This document shows, in pieces, positions 1 to 6,376 of a stretch of DNA of 9,982 bases. This DNA is from a crenarchaeote SCGC AAA261-N23 (lineage in GTDB: Archaea > Thermoproteota > Thermoprotei > Gearchaeales > Gearchaeaceae). The stretch covers positions 1 through 9,982 of the forward strand of contig AQVQ01000040.1 of assembly GCA_000375685.1 (NCBI GenBank), given 5' to 3'. How positions within the stretch are numbered: position 1 is the stretch's first letter; the number at the start of each line of letters is the position of its first letter. Below the pieces are notes generated by a model. It worked only from the letters and a program-made list of their open reading frames with translations. It was not told the origin of the DNA and made no database searches. The position numbers were made by a program, and so were the translations under genes.

Positions 1-1
1 T

Positions 2-971
2 AACATATTTGAATTCAGGCAACTGTTCAATACTACAAAGGGAAGAGTTACTGCAATATACAGGAGTTTCAAGGGCAGACCATGTGTATTTAAGATAGTT
101 AATTATATTTACGTTTAGATTTTATGAAGCAACAAATTCTTATGTTGTGTTTTCATCTATTATTTCAAAATACCATGTCTGCGCACCATTAGAGTAGACT
201 GAAGGAAATATTTCTAAGAATAAATAATGTTGGTTTGGTATTGTCGCTATTTGACCATTCATTATGAAATAATATGCAGGTGTGGAAGGATATATTTCAT
301 AGATAAGTCTATTTTGTTTTGTGATATTATCCCATGAATAACCAGTTTGTATTAAATAACTGACATTGTTGTAGACACCGCTGATCCCTAAACATAATCC
401 AGCACCGGTTTCTGTATATCCGCCAACAGGAGTTTGAGGAGGTTGAGAAAATGAATATGTATAAGTATTCATTTGAACTATCGTTAATGAGCTGGAACCA
501 TTGTACCATTCATAGCCAGCTATATTTTTAGTCATTGTACCAAATTTAACGATTGGTATTTTTAGTTTCTTTATTTTAAATATGCCATGATTAGTAAAGG
601 AAATTGAATTCAGTAAGTAATAGTATGATGTAGCATTAACAATATATAAAAAGCTTATCCCGTAATCATTATGTTTATGCAGATAAAATCCCTGTACTGT
701 TGTAGTATTATCTGGATTATTGTTAATATAACTTGCTACCTGATTTATCAAAGAACTGTTTGTTATATCAAGCCTAGCTATAATCTCCCACACAATGTTG
801 TATAAAAAAGAATTCTTTGTAGTATTCATATCTCCTAGAAGAATTGGAGAATATGAATTGTTTCCTTTATTGCCTGGTAATTCTACTGATTTATGAGTAT
901 AATATTATTCCACTAATAAGTAACAAAATTATTATCAATGATGAAATTATAAATATTTTAAGTTCTTTCAC
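2..971 (-). pseudogene. G1-family (eqolisin, Gln/Glu) peptidase, secreted, disrupted by one frameshift and two stop codons
   Basis: Family: acid endopeptidases outside the cell that use a Gln-Glu catalytic pair. The longest open segment is 829-140 (229 codons from ATG). In it I see a GYEWYN strand (about residue 105), a GLCLGISG strand, LIQTG with the presumed catalytic Gln161, and YEIYP with Glu178. The order matches the family. Upstream the same frame stays open to 904 without a start. A GTG-started signal peptide lies one frame away (971-891), so a +1 shift is needed between 904 and 894. Downstream, after DENTT, the frame continues through TAA at 142-140 and TAA at 124-122 into a segment with YTWSALETP and LPEFKYV, which resembles the usual G1 C-terminal AEWI.E.P region. 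Each TAA is one change from CAA (Gln). The gene runs off the left edge. I infer a decayed gene. The catalytic residues remain, so decay looks recent, or a shorter product is still made. Confidence 0.66.
891..971 (-). other. Out-of-frame signal peptide of the G1 peptidase gene
   Basis: A GTG-started reading frame of 26 codons begins VKELK, continues as an Ile/Leu-rich stretch of about 18 residues (IFIISSLIIILLLISG), and stops at TAA 893-891. This is the layout of a secretion signal or membrane anchor: a basic start followed by a hydrophobic core. It overlaps the 5' end of the open peptidase frame and lies one base out of frame. Removing one base between 904 and 894 would join the two. A TTTAAATAAATTT tract on the minus strand at about 1002-1014 could be its TATA box. 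A free 26-residue membrane peptide is the alternative, but position and composition favour a detached signal peptide. Confidence 0.6.
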
Positions 972-1124
972 AAATGAAAATTGTTCGAAGGCCTTAATAA
1001 AAATTTATTTAAATATACAGTAAAACTAGCGATAAATATTTTTAATATAGCAAAAATTTTCCAAATTGAATAGAAATTTTACATTGAAGAATTCATTTAC
1101 TAAAATTTTTATTAAACAATAGCA

Positions 1125-1132
1125 TTTATATT
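1125..1132 (+). promoter_or_regulatory. TATA-like box of the SCP2-ADH operon
   Basis: TTTATATT is centred about 26 bp before the ATG at 1154. That spacing fits an archaeal TATA box whose transcript starts at or next to the start codon (leaderless). No Shine-Dalgarno-like sequence precedes the ATG, which agrees. Confidence 0.5.
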
Positions 1133-1153
1133 TTCAGATACTTATTATTATAT

Positions 1154-1582
1154 ATGAGCTACATTTTTGGCTCTAAAGAATGGCTTGAAAGCTTTGCAAA
1201 GATATTGAACGAAGATGAAAGCTATGCAAGAGCTGCAAAGGATTGGGAAGACCCTATCACTTTAATTGTAACCGATTTACCTCCTAAGGTAAAAGAGTAT
1301 TTTAAGAATGAGAGGGTTATTGTTTGGTTCGATTTATGGCATGGAAAATGCAGAAAAGTTGAAATTTTAAATGATCCTTCAGAAAGAATTTCTGGAATAA
1401 CTTTAACAGGAAGCTATACAACTTTTAAAAAGATAGCACAGGGTAATTTGAGTCCTACAATTGCTATAATGACAGGCCAACTTAAAGCTAAAGGAAATGT
1501 AATGAGATTGATAACAAATGCAGGGGCATCCGCAGCTTTTGTAAACGCAATTAAAAGAGTACCTACACAGTTCTTGGAATGA
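1154..1582 (+). CDS. SCP2 sterol-binding/transfer domain protein
   Basis: A 142-residue cytosolic protein consisting of one SCP2-like domain. The core is visible as the strand VIVWFDLWHGKCRKVE (about 55-70), a middle part with SGITLTGSYTTFKKIAQG (80-97), and the family signature SPTIAIMTGQLKAKGNVMRLI (100-120; shown here only as landmarks), which corresponds to the usual G..d...A...G.lk.kGd...a..L. SCP2 domains hold hydrophobic ligands such as fatty acyl groups or isoprenoids in a tunnel; archaea lack sterols, so the ligand here is unknown. Length is typical of single-domain members. It begins the operon with a TATA box 26 bp upstream, and its TGA overlaps the ATG of the next gene by four bases, implying coupled translation with the alcohol dehydrogenase. 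I infer that the two act on the same hydrophobic substrate; nothing in the sequence proves it. Confidence 0.82.
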   Translation: MSYIFGSKEWLESFAKILNEDESYARAAKDWEDPITLIVTDLPPKVKEYFKNERVIVWFDLWHGKCRKVEILNDPSERISGITLTGSYTTFKKIAQGNLSPTIAIMTGQLKAKGNVMRLITNAGASAAFVNAIKRVPTQFLE

Positions 1583-2622
1583 AGGCTTTAAGATGGTATG
1601 CACCATATGATGTTAGGGTTGAAGATGTTGAGGAACCAAAGATCATAAATGAAACAGATGCAATTGTTAGAGTTTCTTTAGCAGGAATTTGCGGAACAGA
1701 CTTGCATGTTTACAGAGGCCATTTCCAAATAATCCCTGGAAATATTATAGGCCATGAATTTATAGGGTATGTAGAAAACGTAGGAAAAGGAGTAAAGAGA
1801 TTCTCAAAGGGAGATAGAGTAGTTGTATCTTGCTGGATAGTCGATGGTTCTTGCTGGTATTGTATGCACGGATTTTATACGCAGTGTGAAAAGATAAATA
1901 TTTTTGGACTTGGACCATTATATGGCGAAGAAATCTCCGGAGCACATGCTGAACTTGTTCGGGTACCAAATGCCGATGTAATGCTTTTTAAAATTCCAGA
2001 GGAAATAAAAGAAGAGAAGATATTGACTTTAAGCGATGGATTACCAGCTGCATATGCAGGTCTAATAGAAGGTGGATTTAGACCTGGATACTCAGTTGCA
2101 GTCTTAGGATTTGGACCAATAGGAGCTATGGCAGCAATATGTGCAAGAGCTATTGGTGCAGGAGAAATTGTTACAGTAGATGTTGATGAAAACAGATTAA
2201 ATTTTGCAAGAGATTTAGGATTCAAAACAGTAAATGCAAGAAGCACAGACGTTGCAGAAGAAGTGAGAAATTTAACAGAAGGAAGAGGAGCCGATTTAGT
2301 AATAGAAGCTGTTGGAGGAAGCATGGAAACAATAGATAAAGCTATAGAAATTGTAAGAAGAAAAGGAACCGTTAGCGTTGTAGGCTTGCACGCACAAGAA
2401 TATAACAAGTTTCCAGCAGGCCAACTTTGGATTACAGAAAAGAGGTTGGTCTTTGTAATAGGTGATACGATAAAGTACAGAAATGAATTGTTTGAGCTAA
2501 TAAAGAACAACAGAATAGATGTTTCTAAGATTATAACTCACAAATTTAGCTTAGATGAAGCTCCACAGGGATATGAAATGTTCGATAAAAGAAAAACTTT
2601 TAAAGCTGTAATAAAACCTTAA
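1579..2622 (+). CDS. Zinc-dependent MDR alcohol dehydrogenase (formaldehyde dehydrogenase-like branch)
   Basis: A 347-residue NAD(P)-dependent oxidoreductase for alcohol/aldehyde interconversion. The GroES-like catalytic domain carries the zinc ligands Cys38 (GICGTD), His59-Glu60 (GHE) and probably Asp153 (LSDGLPAAYAG). The structural zinc lobe has Asp89, Cys92, Cys95 and Cys103. The first of the usual four cysteines is Asp, as in several thermophilic archaeal ADHs that carry an acidic residue there. The Rossmann domain starts at VLGFGPIGAM (175-184), and Asp201 at the end of the second strand favours NAD over NADP. The SDGLPAAYAG and VRVPNAD segments resemble the glutathione-independent formaldehyde dehydrogenase-like group. 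Length is normal for the family. The start ATG overlaps the SCP2 stop, and there is no separate promoter. The stop codon touches the stop codon of the opposing R2-like gene. The substrate cannot be told from sequence. Confidence 0.9.
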   Translation: MKALRWYAPYDVRVEDVEEPKIINETDAIVRVSLAGICGTDLHVYRGHFQIIPGNIIGHEFIGYVENVGKGVKRFSKGDRVVVSCWIVDGSCWYCMHGFYTQCEKINIFGLGPLYGEEISGAHAELVRVPNADVMLFKIPEEIKEEKILTLSDGLPAAYAGLIEGGFRPGYSVAVLGFGPIGAMAAICARAIGAGEIVTVDVDENRLNFARDLGFKTVNARSTDVAEEVRNLTEGRGADLVIEAVGGSMETIDKAIEIVRRKGTVSVVGLHAQEYNKFPAGQLWITEKRLVFVIGDTIKYRNELFELIKNNRIDVSKIITHKFSLDEAPQGYEMFDKRKTFKAVIKP

Positions 2623-3399
2623 TTACTTTATTCCGATTATTTTTAACTCTTCTTCAATTACTCCTTGTGATAATGAAGCAAAATCTTCTATATTTCTTCC
2701 GAAGGATTGTGCTAAGCTTGAAAAATAGCCTATAGTAGATAGTACTGAAGTTGTACATTCATTAAGTGTTTCCTTTACAACCTCCTTTATTTCTTCATTT
2801 TTTTCTGAAAGGTATTTAATATAGTAAGCAGCAAAAATTGTTTGCCTTTTCTCATCTACGTTTATCTTTTTATAAGCTTCATATAGATTTTTGAACTTTC
2901 CTGCAGAAAATAACATTTGCTCAAGAGCTATAAAGCTTGTATTATAAAGAATGCCATCTGTAGCAAGATAATACATTGTAAGGAAGGAAGCAAGCTTTTT
3001 CTCGTTCATTTTCTTCTCCAAATCATTAAGAAGTTTTCTAGGCTTTGAATAAACTAATTCATAGTAAGATTCAGAAACTCTAGTTTTAAAATCTATAGCT
3101 GTATCCTCTCCTGCAGTAATCAGTACCCTTTCAAAAATATTCGCATGAACAGTATTATCTCTAGCATGTGTTAAAAGGAAAAATCTTGCATCTTTTTCTT
3201 TAATTATAGTTGCAAGCCTTGAAACACCGATTAATACTTCATACTCTCCCATAAGTTGATGGAAGAACAAATCTGCCAAATATTTCCTTTGATCTTGATT
3301 TAAGTTATTCCAGTCACTCTTATCAGCTTCTATATCAATATGTTCAGGATTCCAAGTTTCATTCAAAGCTCTTTTCCACAAATTTTCTATTTCTTTCAT
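2623..3399 (-). CDS. Ferritin-like protein related to ribonucleotide reductase R2 / R2lox, altered metal site
   Basis: A 258-residue, probably all-helical soluble protein. Its pattern follows R2 and R2-like ligand-binding oxidases, which hold two metal ions in a four-helix bundle. Helix-by-helix matches are: LMGEYEVL (Glu52, metal ligand 1); ARDNTVHANIF, where the usual dE..H appears as Asn82 and His85; LATDGILY, where the usual Glu is Asp148; and DEKRQ, where the usual dE.rH appears as Glu183 and Gln186. So three of six expected ligands are substituted. Other parts fit: DW..L..DQR.YL near residue 30, and a length close to the short R2lox class. It lies 38 bp behind the esterase in the same direction, with an AT-rich ATAAATTATAAC in the gap (3414-3425) that may be its own TATA box. 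Family known: O2-activating Fe/Fe or Mn/Fe oxidases. Whether this member still binds two metals is uncertain. Confidence 0.72.
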   Translation of the reverse strand: MKEIENLWKRALNETWNPEHIDIEADKSDWNNLNQDQRKYLADLFFHQLMGEYEVLIGVSRLATIIKEKDARFFLLTHARDNTVHANIFERVLITAGEDTAIDFKTRVSESYYELVYSKPRKLLNDLEKKMNEKKLASFLTMYYLATDGILYNTSFIALEQMLFSAGKFKNLYEAYKKINVDEKRQTIFAAYYIKYLSEKNEEIKEVVKETLNECTTSVLSTIGYFSSLAQSFGRNIEDFASLSQGVIEEELKIIGIK

Positions 3400-3437
3400 A
3401 AAGATTAATTGAGTTATAATTTATGAATTTTGCTAAA

Positions 3438-4370
3438 TTATTTTAAATGTCTTCTAATTGCTCCAGCGATGTTATATATTGCTACTTTGGAAGTTTCAAC
3501 GAGGTCGATTAAATTAATGAAACCATGAATCATTCCTTGATATCTGATGCATGTTACTAGGTTCCCTTTTGACTTTAAAATGTTTGCATAGGTCTCCCCT
3601 TGATCTCTTAAAGGATCGTATTCTGCTGTTATTATTAATGCAGGAGGCAGATTGCTTAAATCGGCAAACAAAGGAGAGGCATAAGGATGAAGATAATCTT
3701 TTGGATCTTTAAAATATTGTCTTCCAAACCAGCTCATTTGTTCAAAAGTTAGGAAGTATCCTTCTGAAAATTCAACTACTGAAGGGGACAAATCTAACAT
3801 GTTAACTACTGGATAAATAAGAACTTGATATTTTACTATTTCTTCTTTTTTATCCCTGGAAACAATACTTACAACTGTAGCTAAGTTTCCTCCTGCACTA
3901 TCTCCTGCAACAGCTATTTTGGATGCGTTAGCATCTATCTTATTTGCATTAAGATAAACCCATTTTAATGCTTCATAGCTATCATAAACTGCTACGGGAA
4001 ATTTATATTCAGGAGCTAATCTATAATCGACTGATATAACTAAACATTCTGAAGAATTTGCCAGAAGTCTACAAACGTTATCGTAGGTATCAAGATCACC
4101 TAAAACAAATCCCCCGCCATGATAATATACAATTGCAGGATAGGGCTTCTCGCCTTTAATTGGCTCATAAATTCTCAACTTTATTTTTCCTCCATTTACA
4201 CTAATTTCTAAATCTCTAACGTTCTTAACTTCAATTTTTGAAGAAATTAGCATTAATGATGCTTGTTTAAATAAGTTCCTAAATTCCTGAGGAGTAATTT
4301 TGGAAAGGTCTGGTTGTGGAAGTTTTGAAACTAAATCTAAGAAATTCTTAATTTGAGGATCCAATACCAT
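3438..4370 (-). CDS. Alpha/beta-hydrolase carboxylesterase, HSL family
   Basis: A 310-residue esterase of the hormone-sensitive lipase family, which hydrolyses short- to medium-chain acyl esters in the cytosol. Visible motifs: the oxyanion-hole HGGG (residues 84-87, YYHGGGFVLGD), DYRLAPE (115-121), the nucleophile elbow GDSAG with Ser158, the acid Asp252 in EYDPLRDQG, and His282 in MIHGF. The catalytic triad and oxyanion hole are complete and the length is typical for archaeal HSL-type esterases. The ATG start is supported by a T-rich TATA-like element 26 bp upstream. It lies upstream of the R2-like gene on the same strand with a 38-bp gap, so the two could be co-transcribed; a functional link is not evident. 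The natural substrate is unknown. Confidence 0.93.
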   Translation of the reverse strand: MVLDPQIKNFLDLVSKLPQPDLSKITPQEFRNLFKQASLMLISSKIEVKNVRDLEISVNGGKIKLRIYEPIKGEKPYPAIVYYHGGGFVLGDLDTYDNVCRLLANSSECLVISVDYRLAPEYKFPVAVYDSYEALKWVYLNANKIDANASKIAVAGDSAGGNLATVVSIVSRDKKEEIVKYQVLIYPVVNMLDLSPSVVEFSEGYFLTFEQMSWFGRQYFKDPKDYLHPYASPLFADLSNLPPALIITAEYDPLRDQGETYANILKSKGNLVTCIRYQGMIHGFINLIDLVETSKVAIYNIAGAIRRHLK

Positions 4371-4390
4371 AGTTCTTTAAAGGAATCTAG

Positions 4391-4400
4391 CAATAAAAAA
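4391..4400 (-). promoter_or_regulatory. TATA-like box of the esterase gene
   Basis: On the minus strand the run TTTTTTATTG is centred about 26 bp before the ATG at 4370, the spacing expected for a leaderless archaeal promoter. The sequence is weaker than a canonical TTTATA box. Confidence 0.35.
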
Positions 4401-4401
4401 T

Positions 4402-4620
4402 TTTTGTATATGGTAAAAAATAGCTTATAGATTAATTAAAAAATTATAACAGTGTTCAAACAATATTAAATTCCTATGTATAAAATGAAAATATTGATAT
4501 ATTATGCGATCCATTAATTTTTGTTAAAAAAGATACACTCAATAATTATATTATTTTATTAGCTATTTTTACAATAAGAATTAGATTTTGGATATAGTTA
4601 ACCTGTATTTATCCACCTAT
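4402..4620. other. AT-rich intergenic stretch, nothing recognised
   Basis: Very AT-rich, with scattered A and T runs and stop codons in all frames. I see no gene, tRNA or repeat array in it. It separates the divergent esterase gene from the transposon remnant and the nitrilase gene. Confidence 0.5.
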
Positions 4621-4621
4621 G

Positions 4622-4735
4622 ACTGATTTGCTAGCTTTCTATCCGTCCTAAAGGACAAGGGTTCCCCTCAATTGATTCGGAGCTACATATTGCATATGAG
4701 GGGCAGTCGAGAAGCTCAGAGAACCCCATTTAAAT
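4622..4735 (-). mobile_element. IS200/IS605-type (tnpB element) right-end remnant
   Basis: Read on the minus strand, this stretch ends with CCTTGTCCTTTAGGACGG followed by ATAGAAAGC and a CAAATCAGTC tail. The GTCC-TTTA-GGAC hairpin (4656-4645) followed by GG is very like the right-end hairpin, of the type CCCTTTAGGGCGG, found at the 3' end of many IS200/IS605-family elements carrying tnpB. Upstream of it lies the structured segment described in the next entry, where the TnpB guide-RNA scaffold normally sits. No tnpA or tnpB coding sequence remains: the nitrilase gene begins only about 75 bp beyond. At most a few terminal codons before a TGA in CTCTGA could be left (LNLNGVL then stop). I infer a deletion derivative or solo end. 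Confidence 0.55.
4659..4727 (-). ncRNA. Structured RNA-like element, copy A (TnpB reRNA/omega-RNA-like)
   Basis: On the minus strand the segment runs GGGGTTCTCTGAGC ... GGGGAACCC. It can fold as an outer stem GGGTT/AACCC, a small hairpin GAG-CTT-CTC, and a perfect 7-bp stem CCCCTCA (4703-4697) with TGAGGGG (4670-4664). The last stem encloses a loop of about 26 nt containing GTAGCT and CGAATCAAT. A second, diverged copy lies at 7408-7475 on the other strand and keeps both single-stranded blocks while changing both sides of this stem together. The location directly before an IS605-type right-end hairpin suggests the scaffold part of a TnpB guide RNA. Whether it is transcribed cannot be told. 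Confidence 0.5.
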
Positions 4736-4807
4736 TCAATATTTCAATTATAATGGATAAGTCAACCTTCTAATTAGTTGATTTTTGGTATTATCAATCT
4801 AATAAAT

Positions 4808-5563
4808 ATGAAAGTAGCTTTAATCCAGCCCGATTCAAGAAAGGAAAAAAAGTATCAAGCGTAGTTTCATTAATTGAAGAACCATCATTATTTGGTTGTG
4901 AATTAGCATGTTTGCCTGAACATTGGATATTTACTAAAGATTTTAATTCAATCTTAAATTCTTTTATTTATGTTGTAAGAAAAAACGAAATAGCTATATT
5001 AACCGGGGGATGTTACGTTGAAAATAATGATGCAAAGGAAATAGTTTGCTATGCAATAAATAAGGAAGGGGAAGTTATAGGTTCCCAAAAGAAAGTTCAT
5101 TTGTATGAGGCAGAAAAGGAAGTAGCGATACCAGGCAATGAATATAACGTATTCGATATAAACGGATACAAAATGGGGGGTGGCTATTTGCTATGATTTG
5201 GTTTTTCCTGAAGCTATAAGAATATTGGTTTTGAAGGGGGCTGAAGTAATCTTTGTTCCTTCAAGAATTAAGAGAATTTCCTTTGAAGGATGGAAAATAT
5301 ATGCATTAGCAAGGGCTTTGGAAAATCGAGTTCATTTAGCTTGTCCAGCAACTTTACTACAACCAGAATACCCTGGAAAAAGTTTCGTAGTAGATTTCGA
5401 TATTTTTGAAAACCGGTATGTAATACCTAAAATTGCAAAGTTTACTGAAGAATATGAAACAATCCTTATATATGATTTCGAACCTGAAAAGTTAGAGATG
5501 TTAAGAAGAGAAAGGCTGAAAAGCAGAAGGCCGGAGACTTATTCTTATTTAGTTCAAATATGA
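4808..5563 (+). pseudogene. Nitrilase/amidase-family C-N hydrolase, reading frame shifted twice
   Basis: The intact protein would have about 251 residues and hydrolyse a nonpeptide C-N bond (amide, nitrile or carbamoyl compound). The start MKVALIQPDS is a typical nitrilase-fold first strand. All three catalytic residues are present: Glu38 (LPEHW), Lys96 (KKVHLY) and Cys128 (AICYD). The DNA needs two shifts. Frame 1 runs from ATG 4808 and stops at 4862-4864; a -1 shift in the A7 tract (4845-4851) leads to the frame ending at 5196; a +1 shift in the G6 tract (5175-5180), giving KMGVAICYD, leads to the last frame ending at TGA 5561-5563. The two shifts cancel. Both fall in homopolymers, so sequencing error, recent decay and, for the first site, programmed slippage are all possible. 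No catalytic residue is lost and no further stop codon interrupts the joined frame. Confidence 0.75.
4846..4852 (+). other. A_AAA_AAG slippery heptamer at the first frame change of the nitrilase gene
   Basis: In the frame set by the ATG at 4808, the codons read GAA AAA AAG TAT, so A_AAA_AAG lies in exactly the phase known to promote -1 ribosomal frameshifting. Slipping back one base after AAG continues as GTA TCA AGC, the frame of the rest of the N-terminal nitrilase domain, giving SRKEKK-VSSVV. Without slippage the product ends after 18 residues at TAG 4862-4864. I looked for a strong downstream hairpin or pseudoknot and did not find a clear one by eye. Confidence 0.4.
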
Positions 5564-5575
5564 GAAGCTAATAAA

Positions 5576-5585
5576 TTCATAAACC
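5576..5585 (+). promoter_or_regulatory. Possible TATA box of msrA
   Basis: TTCATAAACC is centred about 26 bp before the msrA ATG at 5606. The match is modest; an AATAAATT a few bases further upstream is an alternative. Confidence 0.3.
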
Positions 5586-5605
5586 TTGAAGGATATTTTG
5601 GAGAC

Positions 5606-6148
5606 ATGGAAAAAGACTATGAAATTGCAATCTTGGGAGGAGGTTGCTTTTGGTGTACTGAAGCAATCTTTAAAAGGGTTAAAGGGGTCATAGAGGTTGT
5701 TCCTGGATATTCGGGCGGATGGGTTGAGAATCCTACTTATGAGCAAGTTTGTAGCGATGAAACAGGACATGCAGAAGTTGTGAAAATTGTATTTGATCCG
5801 AAAGTAATTAGCTACAGAGAATTACTTAAAATATTTTTTACAACGCATGATCCTACCACTAAAAATAGGCAAGGAAACGACGTAGGTTCTCAATATAGGT
5901 CAATAATAATCTACATGAATGAAGAACAAAGAAAAATAGCCGAAGAAGAAATTAAAGAAGCTGAAAAAATTTGGAAGAAAAAAGTTGTGACCGAAATTAT
6001 GCCTTTTAAGGCTTTTTATAAAGCTGAGGATTATCACATCAATTATTATGAAAGGAACCCTTACAATCCTTACTGTATATTTGTGATTTCGCCAAAAGTT
6101 TCGAAATTTGAAAAAGTTTGGAAAGAATATTTAAGAAATATTGAATAG
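5606..6148 (+). CDS. msrA: Peptide-methionine (S)-S-oxide reductase MsrA
   Basis: A 180-residue cytosolic repair enzyme that reduces the S-epimer of methionine sulfoxide in proteins and free methionine, using thiols from thioredoxin-type donors. The catalytic motif GGGCFWCTEA is near the N-terminus with nucleophile Cys14. Other family blocks are GVIEVVPGYSGG (27-38), PTYEQVCSDETGHAEVVKI (43-61), FFTTHDPT (77-84), NDVGSQYRSII (91-101), and the C-terminal NPYNPYCIFVISPKVSKF (151-168). Cys157 there is the likely resolving cysteine, as in the branch of MsrA ending in NPYC..VI.PK. Length is typical of single-domain MsrA with no fused MsrB. It starts 42 bp after the broken nitrilase gene and probably has its own leaderless promoter. 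A T-rich tract at about 6249-6262 downstream may end the transcript. Confidence 0.95.
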   Translation: MEKDYEIAILGGGCFWCTEAIFKRVKGVIEVVPGYSGGWVENPTYEQVCSDETGHAEVVKIVFDPKVISYRELLKIFFTTHDPTTKNRQGNDVGSQYRSIIIYMNEEQRKIAEEEIKEAEKIWKKKVVTEIMPFKAFYKAEDYHINYYERNPYNPYCIFVISPKVSKFEKVWKEYLRNIE

Positions 6149-6376
6149 GAAATTAATTCAATTATATTCAGGGCTCGATTCCTTCACACCGTTAATGATG
6201 AAAATGCTCTTATTGATTCTTAACTACAATTACATTAATCGGATTTAGCTTAAACTTTCTTTTTCTAATTTTAACTTGTGCTAATAAAAATATATTATTC
6301 TTTAATTATCATAATTTTCCTTCCAAAAGTTTTTTGATAAAAAGTATTTCCAAATTTTAGAACTAATTTAATTCTC

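Noticed and set aside
2..118. Plus-strand frame FEFRQLFNTTKGRV... ending at TAG, reminiscent of a transposase C-terminus
   Set aside because: The opposite strand in this stretch continues the G1 peptidase in frame (YTWSALETP, LPEFKYV), which explains the sequence better; the plus-strand frame is an antisense shadow.
1875..2510. Long minus-strand open frame (211 codons) inside the alcohol dehydrogenase
   Set aside because: It lies wholly antisense to a clearly functional gene with all zinc and nucleotide motifs, and its translation is low-complexity Ser/Pro/Ala/Ile with no recognisable domain.
6170..6190. GGGCTCGATTCCTT resembling a tRNA T-arm after msrA
   Set aside because: No anticodon arm, D-arm or acceptor stem can be found on either side; a chance match or a very decayed relic cannot be told apart.
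6196..6250. ATGATGA resembling box C of a C/D guide RNA
   Set aside because: No box D (CTGA) or D'/C' boxes at suitable distances; a single short motif is not evidence.
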